Source of the DNA: a bacterium
GTDB lineage: Bacteria > Patescibacteria > Paceibacteria > Moranbacterales > UBA1568
DNA length: 64,000 nt
NCBI GenBank assembly: GCA_021821305.1
Contig: JAKACP010000001.1
Coordinates: 124,001 to 188,000 of the forward strand
Direction: 5' to 3'
The notes beneath the pieces are model-generated. The model was not told the origin of the DNA and searched no databases. It was given only the letters and a program-made list of their open reading frames with translations. Below, piece after piece: positions 26,156-35,467 of the stretch (its first letter is position 1; each line of letters begins with the position of its first letter). A program made the position numbers and the translations under genes.

Positions 26156-27435
26156 TCCTTCTGCGGTTATCACAGATTTTTCTCCTGACGCTTCCCTTCC
26201 AGGTGGCACTCAGTCCGATTCCCGGAATCGATCTTTCGGGAGCGAGGATTTTTGCGCTGTCACTCTTCCTTTTCTGGCTCACCACCGGACTTTTCAGGAA
26301 AAAACTGTTCATCCCCACATCTTTCGACGCGCTTCTTCTTGTTTCTTTCGTCTTCCTCTCCTGCGTCTCGTTTCTCTGGGCGGAGAACGCTGAATGGGCC
26401 GTCCGTCGAGCCACCTTCTTCCTCTCATTTTCCCCGCTCTTCCTCGTTTTTTCCGCGCTCGTGAGGGAATTCGGGAAGAGGGCGATTTCCGCATTGCTTC
26501 GATCATTCGTCCTCGGTGCGGCCGTCGCCGCCTTCGTCGGCATCATCCAATCCGTTTCCCAGCTTTTTTTCGGACCGGGTCCCGTCTTTCGTTTCTGGGT
26601 CGAGCACGTCATACCGGCATTTCTCGGCGGCTCGTTCGCGAGTTCCGTAGCCGAGTACCCGAGCCTGCTCGCCAATATCGGCGGGGCGACCGTACTTCGG
26701 GCGACCGCCTTTTTCCCCGATCCGCATATGTTCGCGTTTTATATGGGACTCGCCCTGCCGATCGCTTTCGGGTTCGCGCTTCTTTCGGATACCACCCACG
26801 AAAAGATATTCTTTTTTTCGGCATTCTTCCTTATCGCGATGGCTGACCTCCTTTCGTTCTCGAGAGGAGGCTATGTCGGCCTCGGGTTCGGCGCCGTCCT
26901 CGCGGGAGCGATGACGTTGCGACAGGTGAAAGGGACCCGATCCTTGCTGTTCGTCGCCGGCATATCGTTCGCGCTCCTCGCGCTCCTGTTCGTCGACAAC
27001 CCGATAAAACAGCGGCTGTTCTCATCGTTTTCGCTGGAGGACGGATCCAATCAGGGCCGCGTGGCCATATGGGAGGAGGCCGTGGAAGACATTTCCGAAC
27101 GGCCGCTCCTCGGATATGGTATCGGAAACTATCCGCTCGCGGTCAAACCGACGGCCGAATACCGAGAACCCATTTATGCGCACAACCTTTTCCTCGATAT
27201 CGCCTCCGAAACGGGAGTTCTCGGCGGAGCACTCTTTTTCATCGCATTTTTCACGGTTTTTTGGAAATTTTTGAAAAACCGATCGGTTCTGTTTTCCGCC
27301 TCCGCCATCTCGCTCGCGATTTTTTTCGGACACGCGCTTTTCGAACTCCCCCTCTATTCCGTGCACATACTGCCTGTCCTCCTTCTCTTCCTCTCTCTCC
27401 CTGGATTCGTGAACGAATCTGAAAAAAAACTATGA
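26152..27435 (+). CDS. O-antigen ligase/polymerase-like membrane protein (Wzy/WaaL-type)
   Basis: 427 residues with about 11 helices. The large loop near residues 275-330 contains EDGSNQGRVAIWEEAVEDISERPLLGYGIGNY and YAHNLFLDIASETGVLGG, the PF04932-type pattern (H-N-x-x-L-D/E). Assembles or ligates glycan outside the membrane. Coupled to the previous and next genes by ATGA overlaps. Confidence 0.85.
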   Translation: MILLRLSQIFLLTLPFQVALSPIPGIDLSGARIFALSLFLFWLTTGLFRKKLFIPTSFDALLLVSFVFLSCVSFLWAENAEWAVRRATFFLSFSPLFLVFSALVREFGKRAISALLRSFVLGAAVAAFVGIIQSVSQLFFGPGPVFRFWVEHVIPAFLGGSFASSVAEYPSLLANIGGATVLRATAFFPDPHMFAFYMGLALPIAFGFALLSDTTHEKIFFFSAFFLIAMADLLSFSRGGYVGLGFGAVLAGAMTLRQVKGTRSLLFVAGISFALLALLFVDNPIKQRLFSSFSLEDGSNQGRVAIWEEAVEDISERPLLGYGIGNYPLAVKPTAEYREPIYAHNLFLDIASETGVLGGALFFIAFFTVFWKFLKNRSVLFSASAISLAIFFGHALFELPLYSVHILPVLLLFLSLPGFVNESEKKL

Positions 27436-28682
27436 TATCACCGGAATTTTTTCTGAAAACGATGCTGTTTCTCGCTTTCCTTCTTTTCCCCTTCGCCCAG
27501 GAACGGCTGGTCATATTCGGGATACCGGTCTATGCGCTCGAATTCCTGACCATCCTTTCCGGTAGCGCTTTCCTCTTCGGTATATGGAAAGGATCGATCG
27601 CGGTGAAACGGATACCGAGAGGGCTGCTATGGGGCGCAGGGCTCCTCTTCGGCGGTGCGGCCATATCGCTCCTCATGAACGGAGTCGATCGGGAAGGGCT
27701 CGGAGCTCTCAAGAGCTGGATACTGTTCCCGATGCTGTTCGCGTTCCTGGCGTACCAGGGAATTTCCACTCCCAGTCAAAAAAACGCGGCGCTTCTCCTG
27801 TGGTTCGTGGGAATTTCCCTGGTGGCATCCGCCACCTTCCTTATACCGAGCTTGTCCACGGAAACGTATGACGGTCGCCTCCGCTCCTTTTTCCCGTCCC
27901 CGAACCACCTCGCGATGTTTCTCGTCCCCGGCGCCGTGATCGGATCATTCCTCCTCTCGCGGTGCATGAAGCCTCTGCCGAAAGGGGGTCTCACGCCGAA
28001 CCTCTTCGTGATAGCGCTCATGCTTTCGATCGTCATCGGCGCACTCCTCAAAACCGAATCTCTCGGCGGGGTGGTCGGTTTCGCCTCGGCCGTCGCCGTT
28101 CTCCTCGCCTCCTCCTCCCTTCAGCCTCACATTCTCCGGAAATCGGCCCCGATCCTTTTCCTCTGCGCCGTCGCGATCGTCGGATGTATCGCCTTTTCGG
28201 TCGATTGGGCGAGTCTCGCAAGCGGAGAAACCCGGACATCACTCGGATCCCGGGTGATGATATGGAACACGTCGCTCAGCCTGATAACCGAACATCCGGT
28301 AGCGGGGATAGGGATGAGAAATTTCGAGGAGGCATACCTCGCCTTGCAACCGTTCTTTCCGTCGTACCTCGAGTGGGCGGTGCCGCATCCGCACAATATC
28401 GTGCTCGCCTTCTGGCTCTTCACCGGAGTCGTGGGGCTCATCGGCTTCCTGACGCTCGTTATTCTCACCGTCAGCTCGCTCCTGGATCGCCTGTCGTCCG
28501 GAACCGATCCGGAGGCTCGCCGATTCCACGGGCTCATGCTGGCGCTCCTGGTGGCGCTCCTGGTGCAGGGGCTCGTCGATACGCCGTACTTCAGGAATGA
28601 TCTCAGTTTCTTCTTCTGGGCGATCGTAGCGTTGTCCGCAATTCTGTCCGGAGATGGAAAGCGTGGTTCCGATGCTTCCTGA
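27432..28682 (+). CDS. Second O-antigen ligase/polymerase-like membrane protein
   Basis: 416 residues, about ten helices. The loop (RTSLGSRVMIWNTSLSLITEHPVAGIGMRNF ... PHPHNIVLAFWLFTGVVGLIGF) matches the same Wzy/WaaL pattern as the preceding protein but sequence is only distantly similar. Two ligase-like genes in a row could divide polymerisation and final attachment (inference). The stop is followed by an inverted repeat. Confidence 0.83.
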   Translation: MISPEFFLKTMLFLAFLLFPFAQERLVIFGIPVYALEFLTILSGSAFLFGIWKGSIAVKRIPRGLLWGAGLLFGGAAISLLMNGVDREGLGALKSWILFPMLFAFLAYQGISTPSQKNAALLLWFVGISLVASATFLIPSLSTETYDGRLRSFFPSPNHLAMFLVPGAVIGSFLLSRCMKPLPKGGLTPNLFVIALMLSIVIGALLKTESLGGVVGFASAVAVLLASSSLQPHILRKSAPILFLCAVAIVGCIAFSVDWASLASGETRTSLGSRVMIWNTSLSLITEHPVAGIGMRNFEEAYLALQPFFPSYLEWAVPHPHNIVLAFWLFTGVVGLIGFLTLVILTVSSLLDRLSSGTDPEARRFHGLMLALLVALLVQGLVDTPYFRNDLSFFFWAIVALSAILSGDGKRGSDAS

Positions 28683-28703
28683 TAGGCTCTGAAACATTCC
28701 CAT

Positions 28704-28743
28704 CCGGTACAAATTTTTTCTCGGAGCAAAACTTGTACCGGAA
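28704..28743. repeat. Inverted repeat after the polysaccharide operon
   Basis: TCCGGTACAAATTTTTT pairs with AAACTTGTACCGGA around a short loop. It may end transcription of the operon, although no T run follows on the plus strand. Confidence 0.5.
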
Positions 28744-28763
28744 CGGAGTCTTGCGGGTATGTC

Positions 28764-28791
28764 AAAAAACGGAAAAGGCGCCGAAGCGCCG
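28764..28791 (-). terminator. Terminator of the beta-propeller gene
   Basis: Minus strand GGCGC-TTCG-GCGCC followed by TTTTCCGTTTTTT. Confidence 0.85.
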
Positions 28792-28827
28792 GAAGAAGTC
28801 TTATAAAACATCGAGTCGTATCGACCG

Positions 28828-29967
28828 TTACAGCCGTATGCGGTAGAGCTTCTTGTCGATCCGGTTCGTGAAGAAGAGGAACCCCTCGTTCGGATCGAGG
28901 AAGAGATCGATGCTATCAAGCTCTCCCGGAATGTTCTCGGGATCGACGATGCGCTCTTTTTTCCCCGTTTCGACGTCCATTTTCCAGAAGGAATCCGTCG
29001 TATGGATGGGCCGGTCGAAATAGTCGTTCGGGAGGACCACTCCTTCCGGCATGGAGAGAGGAAGCGCGTAGTAGAGCGTCTTGCTGTCCTTCGACCAGAC
29101 GGCTTTCGATACGAACGTCGGTATCTGTATCGTGTGGTACTCCGCTCCGTTGCTATTGGCCAGTCCGAGCCAGATGGCGCCGCCGCTTTTTTCGGTGACC
29201 GAGCTCACAAGGAGACGCTCTCCGTTCGGGGACCAGAGATAGCTCCCGCCGAATTTCCCGGAAAATATCCTCTTCGGTTCCCCGCCGGCCACGGGGATGG
29301 TGTAGAGATTCGTCTCCTCATGCCCGTTCGGCCGTGTCCAGAACGAGATGATCGCCGAGTTCGGGACAGTGGCGATGAACGGGTTCGCGAAGGGCGATTT
29401 TCCGATCTCTTTCCATTCGCTGCCATCGGGGTTCGCGGTGTTGATACCGGTTTTCCCGTCTGCGGGGTCCGTGTAGAAATAGAATATCTTTCCGCCGATA
29501 TTGGCCCATGACGGCGAGGCAAGGCCCGCCTTGAGCGGGAGCACCGCCTTGTCCACTATCCGGACAAGGTGCCATCGTTGGCCGTCGGCGGTATCGATGA
29601 GCGCGAGTATTTGTTCCCGATCGGGAGACCAGAGAGCGCGGAGCACCTGCCCCGGAAGATTGTCGATCAAGGTCTCTTCCGCTCCTCCGCCGAGAGAGAC
29701 TTTTTTCAGCGACGTAGCGTTGAAAAAACCGATGAAAGTATCATCGAGTGTCGCCGCCCCGGAAGTTTCGATGTCGGTGACCTTCTCTATCGGTGCGTTC
29801 TTGAGCTTTTCGAGGAATCCCTTCTCGGCCTCCTCTTTCGCCTCCTCTTTCGCTTGTTCGTTGGTGGTCGGATTTCCCGGATTGTTCTTGAAGGCGAAGT
29901 TGTATACCCCCAGAAAGAGGAGTGTCACCGCGAAGAGCCCGAGAGATATGGCGAAGAGTTTTTTCAT
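28828..29967 (-). CDS. Membrane-anchored TolB/WD40-like beta-propeller protein
   Basis: 379 residues. An N-terminal signal-anchor (about 5-26) and an acidic coiled stretch (EQAKEEAKEEAEKG) precede repeats of the PD40 kind: LWSPDREQILAL, PSWANIGGKIFYF, YLWSPNGERLLVSS, AVWSKDSKTLYYAL. Likely extracytoplasmic. No catalytic motif seen. Separated from the pilin/peptidase gene by only 33 bp, so the two could be co-transcribed. Confidence 0.8.
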   Translation of the reverse strand: MKKLFAISLGLFAVTLLFLGVYNFAFKNNPGNPTTNEQAKEEAKEEAEKGFLEKLKNAPIEKVTDIETSGAATLDDTFIGFFNATSLKKVSLGGGAEETLIDNLPGQVLRALWSPDREQILALIDTADGQRWHLVRIVDKAVLPLKAGLASPSWANIGGKIFYFYTDPADGKTGINTANPDGSEWKEIGKSPFANPFIATVPNSAIISFWTRPNGHEETNLYTIPVAGGEPKRIFSGKFGGSYLWSPNGERLLVSSVTEKSGGAIWLGLANSNGAEYHTIQIPTFVSKAVWSKDSKTLYYALPLSMPEGVVLPNDYFDRPIHTTDSFWKMDVETGKKERIVDPENIPGELDSIDLFLDPNEGFLFFTNRIDKKLYRIRL

Positions 29968-30000
29968 TGAAGCGCTTTGAGACGGTGATCGGAAGCGATC

Positions 30001-30972
30001 TTATTGGACCTGGATGTGGATGTGATTCGGTCCGGAGGAGCAGGGAACGAATTTTCCGCTGTTATCGCAGATGGCGACCGGTCTCTTGCCTGCGTAGGTT
30101 CCGGTATTGAGCTTGTTGAATATATCGGCCATCTGTTGGTATCCTATCCCGCCCGTCGGTACGATATCGACCCCTATTCCTTTGTAGTGGGTGGAGTTCG
30201 TCGAGTGGCTTCCTCCCGCGACACTCGTCACGGTGAATCCGTAACTCGGATTCATTCCTTTGATCGTGGTGGCGAGTTGGGAGAGTCCCGAGGCGATGCC
30301 CGGATGGAGAGTGGATTTCCCGTTGCAGAGACTGGTCGTATTGTTGCATCCCTTATGGCATGTGATCATCTGGTTTCCCGCGGCTGTTTCCTGAATGTTC
30401 CCTTTCGGAAGCACCGGGCCCGCGTTTGAACTGCAACTTGCCGATGTCCCCCAGCTCACGTTGGAAGCGGAGAGGAGGCTCGATGCCGCCGCTTGAGCGG
30501 AAGCGATCGGAGGCGCCGGCGTCCCGAAGTCCCCTGTGGGAGTTCCGCTCGGTTGGGATGGCGTATAGGAAACCGTCCCGCCGACTGCGCTGAACCTCGA
30601 CAGGTTCAGGTTGACGAGGTCAGGGTTGATCACATTGAGAATGAGGTAGGCGAGGAGCGCCAAGACGAGCCCGATGAGCGCATCGGAGATATATCCCTTT
30701 GCCCGGGAGAGGGTCGCGGTGTTTCCGCCGCTCGTCATGTAGACGAATCCCCCGACGGTGAGCATGAAGAGAGCCGCTATCCCGACGGTCCAGATGCCGA
30801 ACTTGTATATGCCGCTTACGTAATCCGGAAGCGTAGTGGCTCCTGTGGCGCCGGGAATCTGCTCGAGCGGGGTATAGGTGAAGCCTTGCCCGAGCGTAGC
30901 GGACGGAGCGGCGAAGAGAAATCCGACGAGTACTGCGGCGAACACGGACGCGAAGATGGTTCGTGATTTCAT
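30001..30972 (-). CDS. T4SS pilin-like domain fused to an M15-type peptidase-like domain
   Basis: 323 residues. Signal peptide (1-29), then two helices (about 57-79 and 95-118) with GGNTATLSRAKGYISDALIG between them, the layout of TrbC/VirB2-like T4SS pilins common in CPR genomes. After a Pro/Thr/Ser linker, the C-terminal part shows THYKGIGVDIV (His262, Asp269) and PNHIHIQ (His319), matching the zinc ligands H-x6-D and H-x-H of M15 (D-Ala-D-Ala carboxypeptidase/VanY-like) enzymes. Four or more Cys near 180-216 may form disulfides. Could open peptidoglycan for a pilus. Both halves judged by eye. Confidence 0.75.
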   Translation of the reverse strand: MKSRTIFASVFAAVLVGFLFAAPSATLGQGFTYTPLEQIPGATGATTLPDYVSGIYKFGIWTVGIAALFMLTVGGFVYMTSGGNTATLSRAKGYISDALIGLVLALLAYLILNVINPDLVNLNLSRFSAVGGTVSYTPSQPSGTPTGDFGTPAPPIASAQAAASSLLSASNVSWGTSASCSSNAGPVLPKGNIQETAAGNQMITCHKGCNNTTSLCNGKSTLHPGIASGLSQLATTIKGMNPSYGFTVTSVAGGSHSTNSTHYKGIGVDIVPTGGIGYQQMADIFNKLNTGTYAGKRPVAICDNSGKFVPCSSGPNHIHIQVQ

Positions 30973-31022
30973 ATGTTTGTTATTTTTCTCCTCCAGTATA
31001 GCGCATTTTCAGCGAAAGAAAA

Positions 31023-31077
31023 AACCCTGTGAAATCCTGCTAGGCAGGAATCCGCAGAAGCGGATTATTTCACAGGG
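31023..31077. repeat. 55-bp palindromic element with two inner hairpins, copy 2
   Basis: Arms ACCCTGTGAAAT / ATTTCACAGGGT enclose CCTGC-TAG-GCAGG and AATCCGC-AGAA-GCGGATT. It is the reverse-orientation relative of 11850-11903; the inner hairpins keep pairing though their sequences differ. Both copies are followed by AAATC. Confidence 0.85.
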
Positions 31078-31139
31078 TAAATCAAATCCAGAATAAAACC
31101 CGGATTTCATTGGATTTATTCCTCATTCGGTATTCGTCT

Positions 31140-32198
31140 TCAAAAGTCCCAGCTTCCGTTCATGCTCGAGGATTGGGTATAGTTGACGACCGTCGTCTCG
31201 AAGAAATTGCCTTTGTCGGAGTTCGGGTCCTGGAGCCGATCGAGGTGCTTGTAGGGGTTTTCGACGGCTTCCGGGTAGAGTGGGGCTATTCCGAGCATAC
31301 CGAGGCGGTTGTTGGCGAGCCACCGCGTGTAGCTCTGGGTCGTGTCTCCGTTGAGGCCCGGGATACGGTCTCCGAGTATGTGCCTCGACCACTCGATTTC
31401 CTGTTTGACGGCCGTGTCCATCATGTCCACGATGAGTTTCTCATCGTAGATTTCCGGGAACTCCCGCCGGATCTCGCGGATGAGGTTGGCGAATATCGTG
31501 ATGTGGGTCAGCTCGTCTCGGCGGATATAGGCGATCATGCGACCGGTCGCGAGCATCTTCATGTGATCGACGAGCGTGTCGAAGAACGCGAACCCGTTGT
31601 AGAAATAGATCGATTCGAGGAGGAAGTTCGCCACGATACCTCGGAAGAACGTCGCATCCGACGGATCGTCGATGAAATCCTGATAAATGGATCCGATGTA
31701 CTTGTTGCGTTCGAGGAGGATCTTGTCCGTGCGCCAGAAGTAGTAGATCTCGTCGCGCTCCTCGCTCTCGACGACCGACTCGAGGATGGTGGCGTAGGAC
31801 TGGGAGTGGATCGCCTCCTGGTAGGCCTGGATCGAGAGGATGAGGTTGACCTCGGGCGAAGTGACGTAGTCGGAGAAGTGCGGGAGATTCACCGTCTGTA
31901 TGGAGTCGAGGAAGATGAGGAACGAGAGCACTCCCTTGTAGGCGCGCTGTTCGTCGTCGGTGAGCTCGGAATGGAACATCCGGGCGTCGTCCTTGAGCCC
32001 CGAGACCTTTTCCGGCACCCAGAAATTCCCGACCATCACCTGGTAGAGGGATTTCGCCCACGGGTACTTCGTGGTATTGAGGTTGAAGAGCCCCGTGGTC
32101 GATCCCTTGATGATGGTGCGGCGTTCCACCTCGTCGTGCCCCTCCGGATTGAAGATGGCGTTCCGGTGTATTTTTTCAGTCATAGCCCTTGGAGTCAT
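31140..32198 (-). CDS. nrdB: Ribonucleotide reductase class I, beta subunit
   Basis: 352 residues. Di-metal ligands are visible: Asp98 (FLDSIQ), Glu128 and His131 (QEAIHSQSY), Glu195 (LLESIYF), Glu229 and His232 (RDELTHI); the radical tyrosine is probably Tyr135. Provides the radical for deoxynucleotide synthesis with NrdA, whose gene lies 18 bp upstream. An ATG at 32183 (MTEKIHRN) is an equally plausible start. Confidence 0.95.
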   Translation of the reverse strand: MTPRAMTEKIHRNAIFNPEGHDEVERRTIIKGSTTGLFNLNTTKYPWAKSLYQVMVGNFWVPEKVSGLKDDARMFHSELTDDEQRAYKGVLSFLIFLDSIQTVNLPHFSDYVTSPEVNLILSIQAYQEAIHSQSYATILESVVESEERDEIYYFWRTDKILLERNKYIGSIYQDFIDDPSDATFFRGIVANFLLESIYFYNGFAFFDTLVDHMKMLATGRMIAYIRRDELTHITIFANLIREIRREFPEIYDEKLIVDMMDTAVKQEIEWSRHILGDRIPGLNGDTTQSYTRWLANNRLGMLGIAPLYPEAVENPYKHLDRLQDPNSDKGNFFETTVVNYTQSSSMNGSWDF

Positions 32199-32216
32199 TT
32201 CGTGATCCGTCCCGAA

Positions 32217-34832
32217 TTATCCCGAACAGTTGACACAGTCGTCCTTCACTTCGCCCGAGAGACTTCGTACGTAGTAGACGGTCTTGATGCCCTGCTCCCA
32301 GGTCTTGATGTAGTAGCCGAAGAGCTGTTCCGGCGAGACGCGCGAGGGGTCGATCATCCATTCGAAGCTGATCGACTGGTCCACCCACTTGTAGACGACC
32401 GAGATCATATCGATGACGTCGTTCATGTCCATGTTCACGTACTCCTTGTAGTACCAGAAGTTCTCCTTGTCGAGCTTGGGGGCGACGCGGACGGTCGGCG
32501 CGGAGAGGTTGGTTTCGACGAAATAGCGCTTGTATATGGGGAGAAGCGCGGCCGTGGTGCCGACGACGCCCGCCGTCGAGGTGTTCGGGGCCGGAGCGGT
32601 GTGGTAGCCGAACCGTACGCCGTACTTGCGCATGTCGTCGAAGATATCGTCCCAGGCCTTCCCGTGTTCCGTGTTGAGCGAGAACCACTCCCGGTTCTGT
32701 CCGAGGATGACCCCCTTGTCGTATTCGCTTCCCTTGTAGAGCGGGTAGTGTCCGCGCTCCTTCGCGAGGTCGACCGACGAGCGGTAGGTATGGTACGCGT
32801 ACCGGGAGAAGATTTTGTCGACGAGGTTCCGGGCCTCCTCGCTGTCGTACGCGAGCTTTCTCGTGGCGAGGAATTCGGCGAGCCCCAGGTACCCGAGGCC
32901 GATCGACCGGTACCGCATGGCGGTCCGCTCCGCTTCCTTGATGGGGTAGAAGTTGAGAGTGATGACGTTGTCGAGGACGCGCATGACGACCGGGAAGACC
33001 TCGGCCATCGTTTCCTCCTCGGACACCGTGGCCACATTGATCGAGGCGAGGTTGCAGACGACGAGATCGCCGGGATCGTACCGGATGACGATGGTCCCGT
33101 CCTCGATCTCTTCCTCGACGAACCGGCTCGCCGAGGTGTTCTGGCAGATCTCGGTGCACAGCTGGGTCGAGTAGACGTTGCCTGCGTGCTTGTTCGGGTT
33201 CAGCCGGTTCACGGTGTCGCGGAAGAAGACATAGGGCATGCCGGTTTCCACCACGGACTTGAGGAACTTCTTGAAGAGGTCCTTGGCCTTCACGGTGCGC
33301 TTCATCGTGAGCGAGTCGTCTTTCTCGAGCGTCTCGTAGAACTTCTCGAACGCTTCCCCGAAATGGTCCTGGAGCGATTTGCCGTATTTGTCCGAGATCT
33401 CGTGCGGATCGAAAAGGGTCCAGTCCCCGTTCTCCTTCACGCGGCGCATGAAGAGATCCGGTACGGAGATCGACGGGAAGATGTCGAACGCCTTCGACCG
33501 GATGTCTCCGGTTTCCGTCTGCAGGTCGAGGAAGTCATAGATATCCCCGTGCCAGGCGTCGAGCGTGACCGAGATGGCGCCGAGCCGGGATCCGAGCTGA
33601 TTGACGGCGACCGCGGTGTCGTTGATGACCTTGATCCACGGGTTCACGCCGCCGGACATCCCGAGGACGCCGCGTATGGCGCTTCCGCGCGACCGGATGT
33701 TTCCGAGGTAGACGCCGACCCCGCCGCCGAATTTCGAGATCTGCGCCATGTTCTCGATGGCATGGTAGATGCCGCGCAGATCGTCGTCGACATTGATCTT
33801 GAAGCACGAGGAGAGCTGGTGGTAGTTGGTCCGGGAGTTGAGCAGGGTCGGGGTCGGGAGCGATATGCGTTGTTCCGAGCAGTGCCGATAGACCTTGAAG
33901 GCGAAATCGAGACGGGTCTCGTCGGATTCCGGGATCGCAAGGAAGAGCGCGATCGACATGTACATCTCCTGCGGGAGCTCCTTGACGATCTTGTTCGGGT
34001 TCAGAAGATACCGTTTGGCGAGGGAGAGGAGCGTCGTATATTCGTACCGCTCGTCGATATCCGTCGAGAGGAGCGCTCCGGCCTTGAGGATGTCCTCCTT
34101 GGAATAGTATTTGTAGAAGTCCTTGTAATAGAGTCCGTCCCGCACGTATTCGTCGAACAGCGCCGCGTAGGCCGCCGGAGAATAGATGTCCTTCTGCGCG
34201 AGCCCGCGGTTCTTGACCGCCTGCTTGTAGAGCGTCCCGAGGAATATCCTCGCGGCGACCTGCTGCCAGGCGATGTTCTCCACCGTGACGAGGTCGATAC
34301 AGGTCTTGACGAGGAGCTTGCCGATATCGGATGTCTTGATATCCTCGACGATGTTCTTCTTGAACGTTTCCATGAGATCCTCGAAGCGGCACTCCGCCTC
34401 GTACCCCTTGGCGGCCCGGTCGAACACCGCGCGGATCTTCGCGAAATCGAACGCCTCCTTCGACCCGTCCGCCTTGGTCACCTTGAGCGATCGGTTCTCG
34501 AACTGCTCGATGAGCTTCTCCTTCTTCTCCTCGCGCTCCTCCTTCCGCTTCTCGCGATAGATGATGTAGGCCTTGGCGACCTCGAACTTGTTCGCCTTGA
34601 CGAGATTGCGCTCGACGATGTCCTGGATATCCTCGACCGCCGGAGTCCGGTTGACGAAGATGTCCGTGTAGACATGCTCGATGTCGCGTATGACGGTATC
34701 GGTCAGCTCGGGGATGAATCCTTTCTCGGTCTCGCCGATGGCGTCGCACGCGAGCGCGATCGCGTTCTCGATCTTCGATCGGTCGAAGTCGACCACCTCT
34801 CCGTCTCGCCGCTTGATTTTCGTGAGGGGCAT
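32217..34832 (-). CDS. nrdA: Ribonucleotide reductase class I, alpha subunit
   Basis: 871 residues. Two consecutive N-terminal ATP-cones (about 1-95 and 112-200; the second starts LKVTKADGSKEAFDFAKI) precede the barrel. Active-site cysteines lie in LSSCFKI and TQLCTEI, and the C-terminal redox pair is CVNC four residues before the end. In the usual N-L-C-x-E active-site motif the Asn is Gln here. Double ATP-cones suggest elaborate dATP control. Operon with nrdB. Confidence 0.96.
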   Translation of the reverse strand: MPLTKIKRRDGEVVDFDRSKIENAIALACDAIGETEKGFIPELTDTVIRDIEHVYTDIFVNRTPAVEDIQDIVERNLVKANKFEVAKAYIIYREKRKEEREEKKEKLIEQFENRSLKVTKADGSKEAFDFAKIRAVFDRAAKGYEAECRFEDLMETFKKNIVEDIKTSDIGKLLVKTCIDLVTVENIAWQQVAARIFLGTLYKQAVKNRGLAQKDIYSPAAYAALFDEYVRDGLYYKDFYKYYSKEDILKAGALLSTDIDERYEYTTLLSLAKRYLLNPNKIVKELPQEMYMSIALFLAIPESDETRLDFAFKVYRHCSEQRISLPTPTLLNSRTNYHQLSSCFKINVDDDLRGIYHAIENMAQISKFGGGVGVYLGNIRSRGSAIRGVLGMSGGVNPWIKVINDTAVAVNQLGSRLGAISVTLDAWHGDIYDFLDLQTETGDIRSKAFDIFPSISVPDLFMRRVKENGDWTLFDPHEISDKYGKSLQDHFGEAFEKFYETLEKDDSLTMKRTVKAKDLFKKFLKSVVETGMPYVFFRDTVNRLNPNKHAGNVYSTQLCTEICQNTSASRFVEEEIEDGTIVIRYDPGDLVVCNLASINVATVSEEETMAEVFPVVMRVLDNVITLNFYPIKEAERTAMRYRSIGLGYLGLAEFLATRKLAYDSEEARNLVDKIFSRYAYHTYRSSVDLAKERGHYPLYKGSEYDKGVILGQNREWFSLNTEHGKAWDDIFDDMRKYGVRFGYHTAPAPNTSTAGVVGTTAALLPIYKRYFVETNLSAPTVRVAPKLDKENFWYYKEYVNMDMNDVIDMISVVYKWVDQSISFEWMIDPSRVSPEQLFGYYIKTWEQGIKTVYYVRSLSGEVKDDCVNCSG

Positions 34833-34891
34833 AGGGTTTTCTTTTGTTGCTGATTGTAATCGGTTCCCTCCAGAACCTCATCAAAAATCAA

Positions 34892-35455
34892 TTACGCGAG
34901 CCGTTTTTCCGCCTCGCTCCAGTCTACGGACGCGAAGAATGCGGTGATGTAATCCGCGCGCTTGAGTCCGTAGTCGATCATGAACGCGTGTTCGAAGACG
35001 TCCATGACGAGGAGCGGCGTCGCGCCGGCGAGGTGTCCCAGGTCATGCTCGTTCACCCAGATATTGAACAGTTTGTTCTGCTTCGTGTCATGGACGAGCA
35101 TGACCCACCCGATGCCGCGCATGGTCCCGATGCCGATGAAGTCCTTCTTCCACTCCTCGACGCTTCCGAAGTCGGCTGCGATCTTCTTCGCGAGCGCGCC
35201 GTCCCCGAGGGACGAGCCGCCCTTCTTCATGTTGCCGAAGTAGAGCTCATGGAGACGCATGCCGTTCCATTCCCATCCGAACCGCCGATGCAGTTCGGAA
35301 TATTCCGGCGTCCCCGGCTCAGCGGCCAGGAGCAGTTCCACGAGCTTGTTCGTGTTGTTCACGTAACCCTCGTAGAGCGCGAAGTGATTGGTGAGAAGCG
35401 TGTCCGAGAACCCTTCGGTTCCGAGGAGATGCGAGAAGTCGTGCGCGGCGTACAT
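34892..35455 (-). CDS. sodB: Iron/manganese superoxide dismutase
   Basis: 187 residues. Metal ligands His24 (TNHFALY), His69 (MRLHELYF), Asp152 and His156 (MDVFEHAF). Converts superoxide to hydrogen peroxide, which the peroxiredoxin encoded 12 bp upstream can remove. Slightly divergent from standard SODs in the N-terminal hairpin and before Asp152 (WVNEHDLGHLAG), so metal preference cannot be called. Confidence 0.93.
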   Translation of the reverse strand: MYAAHDFSHLLGTEGFSDTLLTNHFALYEGYVNNTNKLVELLLAAEPGTPEYSELHRRFGWEWNGMRLHELYFGNMKKGGSSLGDGALAKKIAADFGSVEEWKKDFIGIGTMRGIGWVMLVHDTKQNKLFNIWVNEHDLGHLAGATPLLVMDVFEHAFMIDYGLKRADYITAFFASVDWSEAEKRLA

Positions 35456-35467
35456 ATTTTTTTGTTT

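Noticed and set aside
28681..28695. Another AGAGCCTG-type element end (TAGGCTCTG)
   Set aside because: Only about nine bases match and no partner repeat was found. The dyad AGAGCCTATCCTGATAGG near 17955 was rejected for the same reason.
31110..34853. A 1247-codon open frame antisense to nrdA and nrdB
   Set aside because: It mirrors the strongly biased codons of real genes on the other strand; its sequence is a low-information mix of charged residues. The same holds for the long antisense frames over gyrA, pnp and polA.
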